Assembly (NCBI GenBank): GCA_003952965.2
Contig: CM025855.1
Coordinates: forward strand, 2,579,252 to 2,643,251
Source: Morella rubra
Lineage: Eukaryota > Streptophyta > Magnoliopsida > Fagales > Myricaceae
Length of the DNA stretch: 64,000 nt
Direction: 5' to 3'
Position numbers and translations under genes: made by a program. This document shows positions 11,337-23,975 of the stretch, piece by piece. Within the stretch, counting starts at the first letter, position 1. Each line of letters starts with the position of its first letter. Under the pieces are notes generated by a model that was not told where the DNA came from, did not search any database, and saw only the letters and a program-made list of their open reading frames with translations.

Positions 11337-14300
11337 CGTTTTGTTTCTGTTGTGATGGAGAGTTATACCGAAGAAACTGTTTCAGCTACTGTGGATAGAT
11401 GATATCACTCAATCTTCGATCTCGATTAATGTGCTTTGAAACTCTACTGAAGAGGACGGGATGGAGGATATATGGTAGGCCATGAAGCAAGAATCTTGGC
11501 CCCCCCTTTTTTTTTAAAAGTTTTTTGGGCTAAGTACCTTGGCTGTTGCTTTGAGGTAATTGGCACTCGACACTCGTGGACAATCCCCAACCAATGGGAG
11601 TGAGTTTCGTAAGGCATTCTCCATCTTGTGCCTTGTGCAGGTTTCTATCTCCTCCTCCATTGCACTCCGGCTATTTCTTTGTCCAAGACCCACCACAATG
11701 GACAAAGGTATGTAAACAAGAAAATTAGACTGGACACTAGTCACCTATACAAGCACACAACTTTGGCGTTTTTCTAAAGGAAAAGATGAAAAGGACAAAG
11801 TTATGCAGTTTCTGGGAAAAAAATTGGACTAGCTCTTGACCTTTTTCATTGGCCTCTGCTAGACCGTAACGTTTCGCTTTTCCATTCAGCCTGTTTAAGC
11901 CGTACAAGTGTTTGGGACGGTGTAATACATACGCAAATGCTCTTTCATCCAATGCAGGGCGCTGCGTGATAGGTAAATCTAAGTATCTCGTACTGGTTTC
12001 AGAAAGAAACAAGAGATGCTCCATAATCCATGCAATGATTTTGAAGGCGCTAACTATCTTGTTATTGTTTCATGGAGCAATAGCAGATGGTCTGCACTTC
12101 ATGTGTTTGGTTGCTCAGAACAGTCAAAATGATACAAATACATCAAAATGAAAATGGAAAAAAATAAACTATAAAGAAAAGGCATGCTGCAGAACCTTGT
12201 ACAGGGCAAGTTGTATGGGGGTGCATTGTCTGCACTTTTCAACCAGGACTAAGGATCACTCTGTTGCAAGTACAGGGAAAATGTCCAAATGGGTGTTACC
12301 TTTCTTGATCTCTTGTTGTCTAGGATCTGTGTTGTGTGGACACTCTTAGCTCTGCCTGTTATGCTTGGCTAGCTTATGAAAATAATTGCCCATCGGGTTC
12401 AGAGTAGTCAAATTTAAGCTCTTATGTGCTCAGACCAGATTTTTCAATTAACAATCTTTTGAATTTTCACGTGCCTTATAGTCCATAAAATTTTCGCAGA
12501 CTTCCAGTTCAAGTTTTGACAATCACTTTAGAAAAGTTCTTGGCAGTGAACTTTTGAACCAACACTCTCTGTCTCTCTGCATGTGTGTATATATATATCC
12601 ATAAACTATATGTCTCTGTATCTTTATTAGTAAATCATGTCTTGTGTCTTAGGCTGTATGGTATGGTTTCAAATTTTCAATTCAGTAGAGCTTAACATTG
12701 AGTATGACTGGTACGGTTGTTAGCTTTTTAGCACTGTTGTCGCTAATCAACCTCATACAGAAAAGGAGAGAGCGTGTTTCTTACTCATAATAATGCAGTG
12801 TTCTTGCGTAGAAAAAAAATAAAATAATGAAGTGTTCTTTATTCTAAAGTTTAACAAGATGTTGAAGGATATCAAATTAAGCCCACTGAAGGAAGCATTT
12901 TCGATCATTTCAATTGTTTAGTACAGAAATATGAAAAAAAAAACCTTGCCTCTCCGTGTACACCACGAGAATAGTAGCCCAGTTGATTTGGGGTTTGAAA
13001 AGGGAAACTCAAGAACAGATATAGAAGCGGTAGATCTATGGATTGAATTCCCACCTTCAAAAGTAATTGCACTCGTATGGGGTTGTGGTGACGGTTATCC
13101 TTCCCATAAGTGGTAGCTATAACTTAATTTGAACATTCTGTAGCGAGTGGGGTTTCTATGGTTACGCTCAAATAGAATAGATTAAGTTGGTCGCTCCTTT
13201 CACTTTTTTATTCAGAAAAAAAAAAAAAATTTCTACGTCTACAAACAAAAACTCTAATTGAGCTATTGCTCTTGTTTCACTCCCAAACAAACCGTGTTAG
13301 GTTCTTGCTTGCAATCTCTGTCATGAAGTTTTAGGTCATATTGATCTCTGTCATTTGGACAGGATAAGAAAGTTGTACAAGACAGAGACTTCCTCATAAC
13401 TCCGAAGGACTAGATGAGGATCACTTTCAAGTCGCCTAATACAGACAAACAAATGATGGATTGTCGAGTTGAATCAAAGGAAAAAAAAGGAAAGCTAGCT
13501 TTTTAATCATATCAGAGGTCATTTCATATCCAACTTGCTTTCGGGGATTAGTATGGGAACGACTTCTTATCGAGTTGGGTCTCCAGATGTAGGGCCAATT
13601 TTGCAAAGTTCTGTTCATGTGTGGTGGCATTTGATTGTCCAGAATGGCTGTAAAGTTTGACGTGTCCATATCATAGTTGGTGAAGTGTCTTGCGAGCAAG
13701 AATAGGTGTCGGTCAACAAGCTTAAGATTCCCGTCGGGTTAGCCCTGGCTTGCACGCTACGGGAGCACTTGTAGTTGAAAATTTGGCCACAAACACTTCG
13801 CCCTCTGGTTCTTATTTCCCAAAACGTTTTCCCAGAACCCCTGTTTTCACTAAAACAACAGACTGGAAATTAACACCTGAAGACGTATTTAAAACAGACA
13901 GCTGCTTGTTAAAGTTTTGCAAACTGTTGGAAACTTCCTTTCCGGAAATTTTTGTTTTGGGAAATTTTCACTCTGTCATCCAATTATCACTTAAATGTCA
14001 TTTACTGGTCTGAGCTACAAATTTCATCATATTTACTTTCTAAACTGTCAAAAAATACATCAATGTTCGCCCTGTCATTAGATCCATCCGTCGATATTGT
14101 GCCACAGTCTATGTTCAGTAGATTGCAACTATAAGATCTTATTAAAAGCTGAATATTGCTATATTTTGATAGTTTAGAGGCTAACTGTAGTGAAATTCGT
14201 AGTTCAATTTTTAACTTCGTTTAGTTGATAATTCAGGCGCTAGAAGCGAAGATCCTCCCTTTTTCTTCTATAAAAAAAAAACAAGGATAAGAGATAAAAC

Positions 14301-15919
14301 CAAAGTGACCCAAGACAATAGAAAGTGGGGAAAAATTGGAGGACCAATTCGGTAAAGCAAGATGGCTTTTCCTTAAGTGCCGAAGGCTACGTACATATCT
14401 CTTTCGTTTCTATACTAGCAAACCTAAGGTGTCATGCTATGTACCGAGTAAGTATTGTGGGTCAAGAATTGGCTGTCCACATCCAGGAAGCTAGGCTGCT
14501 TTTTTGGCTGGAAACTGCGTGTGAAGGGATGCATCCCCTCAACACCCAACTGCTTCTGAAAATGACCTTATTCTTTGTCTTAGACGGCCATGCATGATTA
14601 GCTTTTCTTTCCCTTACGGTTAACTCTGGATGATCCAAGAACTCCAAACTGGTTTCAAAGGCCACCTAATTTGATTAGCATTTGGCAAACGTTTATTTGG
14701 TGCTTTGCTAGGCACGTGCCAACAAAACATTGGTGTCAACCCATGTTGAACACACTTAGCTGGCAAATTCTTGTTCCTTTATTTTTAAAGTTAGTTAATT
14801 AGTCCTCTAATCATTGGTGATTAACAGCTAGTGAAACTATTACCACAAATACCGAAAATTCACAAACGTAAAGGCGACGACACGTGGAAAATGACATTGG
14901 TTGAAGAAGTTCACTTGGAAGATTTTTGTCCCATGTCAACTTTTAGGGCCCATTAGTACTGTTTAGTATTTGGGCTTTCGATAAACGGTGTTGGAGCTCA
15001 AGGAGTCGTAGGAAAAAGTAATGGGCTTCAAACTTCAATGGATATAAATTAACCTCCGTCTGTGTGACTAATTTTGGTCCACAACCAAACAAGTTTGGTT
15101 TCTTTCGTTCGTACTACTTTCCCAGTTATATGGGGTTTGGCCGTTAAAATTTTGACAGTTTAAAAATTTTGGTACATGTCAATTGATGAAGAGATAATTT
15201 AAGTGTTTTATGTTTATTTTGATAAAAAGAGATGATTTTAAAAGAGAGAAAATATCAAAATTTTGGTGTATAGAAATTAGTAAAAAAATGAAGAGAAAAT
15301 AACTTGAGTGATTTTTTTATATTTATTTTTATAAAAAGAGATGATTTAATTGGAGTAGAGATTATTTTAAAATTATTTTATTAGGTCAAATATTTAAGAT
15401 GAATTCATTTGACACCCAATTACACCAAGCTTAAGTGCAAGAATCAACCATAGGTGAAAGTGTTTGCCAAAAATAAATGTCGTTGATCATAAGTACGTTT
15501 CGTAGTTGATTCTCAACTCTCTTTTGCTTTTTGTTGGCCAGTCGATTCTCAAGTATCCAATCACGCTCAAATTAATGACTCCAAGTGCTAATTGGCTTAT
15601 GATAGATTAAAACATCCATTAAAGAGGTTTTGGATTTCTGAAAAAAAAAACATAAATTCCTTTCCCCTTGTTTTTGCAATAGAACGATTCCACCCACCAC
15701 AATATCATGAGTCTCTCTTCCATTTTCCGTACTTTAGGCATTGGAGAATAGGAGGAGATTATGATCATAATGATCCAACGCGAAGAATTGACGTTGACGC
15801 GGGATAATATATATGGGGAGTGAAGTGTGTGCATCTGAATTATATGCGAAGGAGAGACAAAAGGCAACCCAACCCCACAGCTGGGTTCCAGAAATGACCA
15901 CGATCCGGACCCCCATGCA
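11337..15919. other. Intergenic, about 4.6 kb without recognised genes
   Basis: The part next to 11337 is the promoter of the HD-Zip gene (minus strand). Small open frames near 11514-12024, 12931-13116 and 13436-14134 have no motif, no splice continuity and no family features. Near 15187-15350 a segment of about 60 bases ending in ATAAAAAGAGATGATTT occurs twice in tandem with divergence. A TATA-like ATAATATATATGG at about 15806 could serve the MIR166 transcript. Confidence 0.5.
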
Positions 15920-15933
15920 CCCCCCCCCCCCCT

Positions 15934-15970
<37 letters not shown>
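15920..15970. repeat. C13 run followed by (TC)n microsatellite
   Basis: Thirteen C then about 19 TC units. It lies about 215 bases upstream of the MIR166 hairpin and may be in its 5' leader, as CT tracts often are in plant transcripts. The position in the transcript is inferred. Confidence 0.9.
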
Positions 15971-15971
<1 letters not shown>

Positions 15972-16185
15972 CTGTGCCACCCTTTATCTTTCTCCTCTAA
16001 CCGAAATGATGATTTTCATCATTATAGTTTCACTATAGCCAAAACCCGAATCTCATTTCATTCATAAAGGAAGGTTTATTTGCACAGTCGGAGACAACAA
16101 TAGCTACAAAATGAAGAAGATCAAAGAAGGCAGTACTTGCAGAGAGATCGAGGAAGGACGGCTAGGAATTAGGAAGCTTTCTCTG

Positions 16186-16314
16186 TTGAGGTGAATGTAG
16201 CCTGGTCCAAGGTCCTCTCACCAGCTCCTCTTCTTTCGGGTCCTTTCGATACCTATCTGGATACGAGGATCGGATATGTGGCAGTGTCCTCGGACCAGGC
16301 TTCATTCCACTCAA
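16186..16314 (+). ncRNA. MIR166: MIR166 precursor hairpin
   Basis: The 3' arm contains TCGGACCAGGCTTCATTCC (16290-16308), identical to positions 1-19 of plant miR166. It continues AC, so position 20 is A instead of the usual C. The 5' arm 16186-16212 and the 3' arm 16288-16314 form 27 aligned positions with 23 pairs and four isolated mismatches. The expected star strand with 2-base overhangs is 16192-16212 (starts TGAATGTAGCC). The conserved lower stem TTGAG/CTCAA is present and the terminal part is about 75 bases. miR166 directs cleavage of HD-ZIP III mRNAs, which pattern meristem, leaf polarity and vasculature; the HD-Zip I gene in this window is not of the target class. The transcript start is not known. 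Strand is plus by the arm order typical of the family (mature in the 3' arm). Confidence 0.93.
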
Positions 16315-19300
16315 TTGTTGCTTCCCTTTCACCAAACAGAATCAGTCGATGAGCTGCATGATGATCTCCAGGTTGATTTTGTTTCAATTCTGACTTTTGG
16401 CCAATCATTAACTGTAGGTATTGTAAGTTCTCTGTTTTCATGGGTTCTTGTCGTTGTAGAAATCAATGCAGTCAACTGCTATCAGATTTGTGCATGTAAT
16501 GATGAAAAGCTTTGACGATTTAGTCTTGTTCTGACAGGTAGACAGACAATTTTCATCATTGCTTTTAAAATCTCCTCTTAGGATTTTCAATGCTGCTATC
16601 ATCGCGCTCTGGGTTATCATTGAATAGATTCTTCTCATGATACCTTCAAGTTATCTCTTAAGTTCTAGGTTTTGCCTCAACGTTCTCTGTAACTCCGTAT
16701 TTTCCCCTAGGGTTTAAGAATAGGCTACTTAGCGCCTTTCAAATTCTAGAGAAAATCTAATTGGAAGAAAAGGAAAGGCTAGTTACTTGGCTAGCGAAAG
16801 AACAACGGAACTTTTAAGTTGCCGGATAAAGTTTTCCTTCTGTTTTTCAAGTTAAATAATGATTTTGCATTTGGTATTGGGGTGGGTGGATCTGCAGAGC
16901 TGTATATATATACATGATCCACGTTTCTCAGCTTTGCCAAGGCATTGTTAATGCATATATTAGATAGATTTTGCGGACATATATGTTTAGTGGGAGACCT
17001 AGCTAGATGGAGCTGCACTAGGGATTTCTAGCTGCTCACAGTGTGCATAAATATTCTGTAGAATTGATTCTATTTTATTGTGTCTCCCTCTTTATAAAAA
17101 GCGGTATCTTTCTGTCATCTTTTGGAAATCTTTTCTTTTCCTTTGTCCTCTTTTTCTTTTCTAACGCTACCTAGCTACCTTCTGGATTCCATGGCTAGCT
17201 AGATATTTATAGGTAATGGCTAGCTAAGGCTTCATTTGATTCAAATGAAAACCATTTTCTCATATATTTCTGCGTCTGTTATTCTATTTACCTCTTTTAT
17301 CTATCAATTCATGATATGCATGTGTATGCTGCCGTTCCCCGGTCAAATCGGCCTTTTCTTTTCATCTTTTAATTCGAGAGTTCCTCTAGCTTTGTCACGT
17401 TTTTCCCTCGACCAAGTGATGTATATACACTATACCCTTTTCACACACTCCGACACATCTATATAGTTGTCTTCCTAGCAACGAATAGCTAGCATACGTT
17501 CAGAAAAGTTATGAATTAGGTCAATTTTTCAATGAGAGAACAAGAATATTCACTTCTTTCATGGGGTTGAGAATTGATATTTTGTTCGTTTTAAAACAAT
17601 TAATAATCCGAAAAAAGAATTCAGTTAGAATAATGATATTGGAGGAGCAGACCAGTCTGATTCCCTTAAGGTACGCAAAGCTAGTTTCATGAAACAGTAA
17701 TATACCTTCCCTCCTCAATGAACCCCAGATAGTCTCATTTATTTGAATATGCAGTGATGAGGATAATTGAGAAGACTTATACTTAAATATATTTGTTTAT
17801 AGAACTGGAGGGTATGTCAAGATTAAGTAGTTCGGTTGATAGACCTACATTTAGGTGAGAAAGTTCAATTTATGGTGCACACTTGTATGCTACGAAGTAA
17901 GGTGTACGGATGATATTACTAAGAGATACTTTATTTATAAGCCTCGATTATAAGAGCCCAACAATGTGGGACTCTAAGAGCATCTCTTTCATCTCAATTT
18001 CTCAATAGAGCTCAGGTTCTAATGGAAAATACTATTCACTTTGCATATATAATGCATATCATGGAAGGTAAATTAAAGGACTGATCATCAGATATATATC
18101 CACGAGATTCGTGCAAGCAATAATATTGATGGCGGATTCAAATTCATTATATAATTAAACACGTGATTAAACAATAGTAATCTTTGGCCTCTAGTTACTT
18201 TTAATATATATATCTATGTATGTAACTCGTTACAAACAGGCATTCATTGTAAATTGTTTAGCTGGTTCCGAAACAGTACTACCATGAAACAGGTTGGTAA
18301 ACAGAATAATGTGGGAAGAACTGATCAATGTTCCATGTAACTCATAATATTTTCATTAACCTCGTAGTCAGTACTGATGATAATTCTCCTTCCTCCCTTC
18401 AATTAAGGCCAAGTTTATCCGTGAAAAGAAAAATGTGTACGCGGGCGTGTGAGAGAGACAGAGCGAGCTTGATCGCCAAGACGCCAAGATTCTTCTTTTT
18501 CGTTATCCTCTCCATTTTTTTCCTCACATGCCGTACATTATAATCTAATCCGCATCTTTAGCCTTGATCAGCTAGCATGCGTACAGAACTAAGTCATGAA
18601 GCTCTTGGTGTTCTAAGTATTCAAAGAAGATTGTCAGAGAGCATGTGGAAGAAACAGGAAAGCATATGCATGCGTCATTGGAGCATCTTTCAGGATAACT
18701 CAGTGTGTTGTTTATATCACTGTGAGAATGATCAGAATCCTTGTGGATATTCCTTGGAGCATACTTCGGGCTCTGCAGTAAATTATAGTAAGTTTTCAGA
18801 GAAAAATATTCTCTGTCAAACAGTTATGTCCAAGCTGGTTTTCTAATTTTAGTCCCCATTCTTTTACCGCCTTCGATCGTTTCACGTACGTACCTTGTAA
18901 TGGACTCCTCCTAAATCTAAATGGCTTGCAACACAAGAAAACCTAATTCCAAAATGATAAGTTGTCTGTGAGTAAACCATTAATGTGATAACTTACGGTA
19001 GAGTACAGTTGGACCACAATGTCGGCTCAAAAAGCATGAATCGTTCATTTCATATATGTATTTGCTCACGGTAGTGGGATGCAGGTGTGCAGTACTGCGC
19101 AAAGAGAAAGGAAGAGAGAGGATCTTTTCTTTCTTTAGGCGGAACAGAAAGTAATCACGTCTGGAAATGTAGGTTTTATAATGCCAGTCAAGTCGATGGA
19201 ACATGAACTGTGCCTTGATGCACTTTGCTATACACGCTTTCCACTAAATTAAAATATATACCCTCAAACTCAAAGCCGCGATCCCTGCAAAATGTAATTT

Positions 19301-19969
19301 AGCCGTTAATTTTTCGCGATGGCAAAGCTTAGAAGAAGGAGAGATGGAGCAGAAGATAAATGTGTGCGTGCCTTATAACTTGGAGGAGGCCGGTCACCGG
19401 CCGGTGGCCTATGTTCCGTCATCACTCATGAAAAAATTAAGACAGAACTCTGGTTCGAAATCTTTTGGGTATCAGAATAAGTGCTTTTATATGATTATTT
19501 TATAAAGAATAGTTTAGAGCGCGATCGGTGTGCGCGAGCATATCAACCGGAGAGCAACATATGCTGTGGTCACGGTATAATATAATTCAAGCTTGTTCTC
19601 AACGATTGACTTTGTATTGGTACCAACCGACCAACTGTTGTTTTTCAATTGGATGTCAGAAATGGTTTATCTTCTAATGTTAGAGGACGTTGGTTTGCTC
19701 GGGATTTATGTACTAGCAATTTTTTTTTTTTTTTTTTTAAGTCCTATGGGATTTGTTCGGCCGGGGTAGCATATGATCTGGAAGAGTACTGAAACAGGCA
19801 ATTACACGATATATTCCCGATTTAGTTTAAGGACAGAAACTTTAGATAAAAACTAATTACCAAGGGGAAAAAAGAAACGAGCTGCAACTTTTGATAGAGT
19901 AGATAAAACTTTAGGAATATATATATGTGCAAGCTGTCAATTCAGATACTTATAAGAAATTATATATAT
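16315..19969. other. Intergenic, no gene recognised
   Basis: Holds the 3' part of the MIR166 primary transcript and AT-rich DNA with many AGCTAG words near 16990-17490. Short frames at 17236-17466, 18328-18543 and 18577-18846 show no family motif. A GC-rich imperfect palindrome, GGCCGGTCACCGGCCGGTGG, lies at about 19389. A T-run of about 18 is at 19721. Confidence 0.5.
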
Positions 19970-20510
19970 AGTTGGAAGAGGAGTTTACAACACAAAGAGA
20001 GTAAGCCTTTAATTAAGGTAGAGCAACTTTTGTGAAAGAGGTAACGAGAAGTATGGAATATCACACTTCAATTTTTCAAATTTGGCTTGTATTGACTTGT
20101 TTTGACTTTTCTTGACTTGTATAAAGTGGTAGAGCTTCATCCCTTTATAGAGGCTTACAAATTCAATCTTAGCCACACATTTATTTAAAATATCTAGATA
20201 TTTCTATGACACTTTCTAGATATTTTTGTAGCATTTTCTAGACAAGACATTTATACTCATCTCTTAAGATATTTTCTTAGAACTTTCTAGAAAGTTATTT
20301 GATCTTTCATACTCTAGAAATTTATAGAACTCTCTAGAGAATTTCTTACTCTTCCTTTATCTAGAGCACTATAGAACTTTCTAGAAAATATTATTTCTCT
20401 TCCTTTTTTTCTAGAGATTTGTGGAATTCTCTAGAAGAGCTTCATGCTCCATTGAGCCAAGACTATGTTTGGAGCACATCTTGGGCCCAAATCAAGTTTA
20501 ACTTTCAACA
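19970..20510 (-). mobile_element. Probable solo LTR (copia-like), minus orientation
   Basis: Read on the minus strand it begins TGTTGAAAGTT and ends TTCCAACT, an imperfect TG..CA pair, and is flanked on both sides by TATAT. A TATA-like CTATAAAGGG stands near position 350 of the LTR (about 20145). It is packed with TCTAGA and GAAnTTTCTAGAA words (at least nine between 20200 and 20440). No internal retrotransposon domain is adjacent. The boundaries lie in TA-rich DNA, so the target duplication is weak evidence. Confidence 0.5.
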
Positions 20511-20534
20511 TATATATATATATATATATATATA

Positions 20535-21567
20535 AGAAATCATGGATTTTGGTAAGAGGTGCAAGATTACAGATGAAACAATATAAGAAATTGAATCTCT
20601 GTTTGGTGGAAGTATATATAATCCTTCTATTTTTACAATGGTTAAGTTAAGAAAAATAATTTTTCTTTAATTAAGATAGTCTGTTTCTTTTCTCTTTCTT
20701 CTAAATATAACCAATAATTTTTCTAATTTTTTTGAAGTTATTCTAATGAATGAAAGTAATGCATGAGGCGCATTGACAAATTAAAACTTCATGATAGATC
20801 CAAACAAAAGCTTGTCTAGTTTAATTGGTCATGACATCCGATCATACAACTTAATTATTTCTGGTCAATCCCTTCAATTAATTTTTAAAATATGCAAATT
20901 AATTTTATACAGCTAAGAAGATAACGATATTCCTATTAATTATGAATCGTATAATATTACAAGGACCATGATACTCTACGAAGATATGTCTGTCTACAGC
21001 TCTCCCCATGGAAAAGCAAGGATGTGGTGCAATTAAAATAGTATATTATCCAAAGAAAATACCTTTCAAGTCCAAGAATTTTGTTTTTGGGGTCAGTTAA
21101 GTCAAAGAAACTTCTAAACCGTACAAACCCGAAACTAAAGGGCCTTGGTCAGTGCTCCACAATTTTCGCCCATCTCTCTAGCTCGATCTGCGTCTCTTTC
21201 AAGATCCAAATGATCATTTGTATCTTCAACACCATCTTTTTTCTCCCGCCGGTAGGGAACAGGGGAGAGATAAATTACCCTTAGCACTCTCTCTCTCTCT
21301 CTGTGGATCCCTATCTCTCCCCCATCCCCTTCCGGTGATCACCAAATGCCATATTTCCTCGCCATTACCATTCCATGCATATTCTCGCCCACTCGCCGCC
21401 ACTTTCACCTCCTTTGCCACCACCGCCATAATATCTTTTCTCCACCGTATATTTTATCAACCTTCCTTATTGTAGGAAACGCAAGGGAGTGTTATCAAAA
21501 TAACAGAGGAGAGAGAGAGAGATAGAGGGAGAGGGAGAGGGAGAGAGTTGAAGTCTTGAAGAGATCC
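20535..21567. other. Upstream region of the membrane-protein gene
   Basis: AT-rich up to about 21100, then CT-rich DNA (21285-21335) and a GA tract (21506-21547) next to the start codon, probably the promoter and 5' UTR. No separate gene recognised. Confidence 0.5.
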
Positions 21568-22503
21568 ATGTTTTTCTTTCTTTTATTACCTCTCCTCGAG
21601 TCCGCCTTTGAGTACGCGACCCTTTCCCTCATCATCGCCCTCCTTCTCCTCTCCCTCTTGTCCCTGTGCTTCGTCTTCCAGCTACGGTTCAAGTCACGCA
21701 CCCTTTACCATTTACAGGACTTCAATTCTCTCTGGTCCGTTCGCTTCTCTCTTGTCTCCCTGATCACACTCTGGGCTCTCAACGAGCTCGTCCGCATACC
21801 GTTCTTTCGTCTGCATCTACTCTATTCTCTGTTCCCTTCCCCAACCCTCTCCAACCAAGCCCATCTCTGCAAAATCCAATCGGTTCTCTCATTAGGGTTC
21901 TTGGAGCCTGCTTTCTTGGTCACCCTACTTTTCCTCCTTAATGTTTCGATCAAGAAGAAAACACCGTGCGGCATGTGGGCTATTCCTTTCGCTCTCTTTA
22001 CATGCTTGCCCGTGTTAATGCTACAAATAATGTGTGTGTTTGTTGTACCTTTGAACACAGAACTACCGGTATTTTTCACACGAAGCTCCGTTCTTTCTAA
22101 GAATGTTTTTGGGGACAGAAACGCAGTTTTGTGCGCATACCCTTTGTTGAGTACTATTGTGTTTGGTGCTTTTGGCATCGGTTATTCCATATGCTTCTTC
22201 TTTTCTTGCGGGAAGGTGGTGTCACTAGTGATCAACAAGGGCTTGAGGGTTCGAACCTATGGTCTCGCTTTCACGGTATTGGTAGCGTTGCCGATGCAAA
22301 TTGCGGGACTTGGCTTGTCCGTGTTGTGGCGACCTGAAGAGTCTGCCTATAGTGGTGTGGCACTCGTCGCGTTTATAGGTACATTCTTGTGTGCAGCGGT
22401 GGGGGAGGGCATTCTGATCATTAAGCCGATCACCGACGCAATGGCCGCCGGGGGAGATTGTTGCCGGTGGAATCCCTGTGGCCGTTCAACCCGGGAGGGG
22501 TGA
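21568..22503 (+). CDS. Plant-specific seven-transmembrane protein of unknown function
   Basis: A single-exon frame of 311 aa from the ATG at 21568. The frame opens at 21556, but with TTG. Hydrophobic segments lie near residues 10-38, 55-75, 103-125, 133-157, 188-210, 228-250 and 258-283, so seven membrane spans with short polar loops. There is no obvious signal peptide apart from the first span. It resembles a plant family of 300-350 aa multipass proteins with no assigned function; I cannot name the family with certainty. The last 20 residues (GGDCCRWNPCGRSTREG) are low in family-like character. Another frame stays open past this stop to a TAG near 22534, so a small indel near the 3' end is possible. 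A CT/GA-rich leader precedes the start. Part of the 3' flank is copied at 24340-24590. Confidence 0.75.
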   Translation: MFFFLLLPLLESAFEYATLSLIIALLLLSLLSLCFVFQLRFKSRTLYHLQDFNSLWSVRFSLVSLITLWALNELVRIPFFRLHLLYSLFPSPTLSNQAHLCKIQSVLSLGFLEPAFLVTLLFLLNVSIKKKTPCGMWAIPFALFTCLPVLMLQIMCVFVVPLNTELPVFFTRSSVLSKNVFGDRNAVLCAYPLLSTIVFGAFGIGYSICFFFSCGKVVSLVINKGLRVRTYGLAFTVLVALPMQIAGLGLSVLWRPEESAYSGVALVAFIGTFLCAAVGEGILIIKPITDAMAAGGDCCRWNPCGRSTREG

Positions 22504-22659
22504 GTTTTCGGCGGTGAAATATGGACCGGTCTAGGACGACATGATTGCGATTATCGTCGCCTGGAGAGCATTTCGGTCAATTATCGTTGTGTTAGTCTCT
22601 TTAGTCACGCGCACTGCACGGGTTCGCAGAGGTGAACCTCCAATTGCATTTTGCTTATT

Positions 22660-22890
22660 AGTACACATGGTTGCTTTGTTTGGACCCTTCAGATTTTTCC
22701 TTTCCCTAATTTTTGGGGTTACCTTTCCCCTCAAGCTTACTTCAAGAGGAAAGATTTTGCACCAAATTAATTAAGCAATGAATAAGAGATTGATGTCTTC
22801 CTTGGCTGTGATTTTCGGTTTGAATATCTCTTATGCTATATATGGTCGTACGATTAGAGACCCAATAACAAACACAAATTAACCTGCATA
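22660..22890. repeat. 3' flank of membrane-protein gene, copy 1 of a duplicated segment
   Basis: Shared words in the same order as in the second copy (24340-24590): TGTTTGGACCCTTCAGATT, CCTTTCC, AAGATTTTGCACCAAATTAA, GAGACCCAATAACAA and CCTGCATA. It probably includes the 3' UTR. Confidence 0.75.
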
Positions 22891-23267
22891 TTTGTTTTAG
22901 GTCGGTGGTTAATTATTAATTTTCCTGCTAATTAACCACATCATTAGGGAAATTACTAGCCAGCCAATTCTATAGTCCCAAGGGGTACTCAAAGACAGTA
23001 GTCCTAATGCTAATCATACCAACCTTGTTATCCAATCTGATCACCTTGGGAATGTCATCAAGGAAAGCAAAATATTTGAATTTACAGGCATTGGGTACCT
23101 TCTATAATATAAAATTGCGCAGATAATTAATTCTAAAATAGAGTGTTTGTTTTTAAAGTTGGCAAAGGCCGGGCATGCATGCATGGTGGCCGGTTCACCA
23201 AACCGTTTCACTGAGGCTAGCTAGGTAAGGGAAGGGAAAACTATCAGCTATATTGTCGTAAATTGAA

Positions 23268-23975
23268 AGGCACTGGGGACTCAATGTGTGATTTTATTGG
23301 TGATATATAAAATGGCGTAGAAGACATTAATTATATATCACTTTTAGGAGATATTAAAGATTTTCTGCAAAGCCAAAATAACCTCGAACATCTAAGTTAC
23401 TCTTTATCAGAAATTAAGAAGCTAGATGGCTATCAATTTCAGGAACAAAGATGCTTGGTAAGTTCAAATTAATTAAGCTAATAGGCAAGAATTTATTAAC
23501 GAAAATTAAGTACTACTTGTTATGATTGGATGGATTCACCCAAGATTATATGTTATAATATCAATTGTTGATCAACTCGTTGGTTTCGGCGTAGTTGAAG
23601 GATAAAACTGCGGTATATATTGTATATAGGTTCATGCCTAAAGGATCTTTTATAAATACAAGTTTGTAACAAAGGAAGGTTAATATATATATATATATAT
23701 ATATATGGTACCAAAAATTGCCTGATATTTTCTTAAGAGTGGCTCATGGAATTGATATTTACATGGAGCGCTAGGAAGTGACGTGCAGATTTTACATTTT
23801 GACATCAAGCCCCCACAAACATAGTTCTTGATAATAATTTTATTCTTAAAATTTCTGACTTTGGCCTAACAAAAATGTATTAAGCAAAATGACGGCATTG
23901 TGTCGTAGACTGTTATAAGAGGGAGGTTAATTAGGATACATGACTACTACTGAATTATTCTACAAAAATATTGGA
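23268..23975 (+). pseudogene. LRK10-like receptor kinase pseudogene (membrane plus kinase exon)
   Basis: Recognisable decayed pieces of the last exon of an LRK10-like kinase, in order. They are a membrane segment (GGACTCAATGTGTGATTTTA, near 23277), then CTGCAAAGCCAAAATAACCTC (juxtamembrane), a subdomain with CAACTCGTTGGTTTCGGCG, TTCATGCCTAAAGGATC, the catalytic loop region (TTACATTTTGACATCAAGCC), the DFG region (TCTGACTTTGGCCTAAC) and TTAGGATACATGACTACTAC. Indels and stops break every part and the segment between membrane and P-loop is partly lost. The closest relatives in the window are the loci at 55910 and 60172. It cannot encode a kinase. Confidence 0.85.

Noticed and set aside
11514-12024. 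Minus-strand frames upstream of the HD-Zip gene
   Set aside because: No recognisable domain and no in-frame link by splice sites to the HD-Zip exons; could only be a 5' leader.
13750-14134. Two small plus-strand frames
   Set aside because: No motif, no splice partners, AT-rich surroundings.
19389-19412. GC-rich imperfect palindrome
   Set aside because: Short and isolated; no gene or element end beside it that would give it a role.
21822-22178. Open frame of 118 aa on the minus strand
   Set aside because: Antisense shadow of the seven-TM gene.
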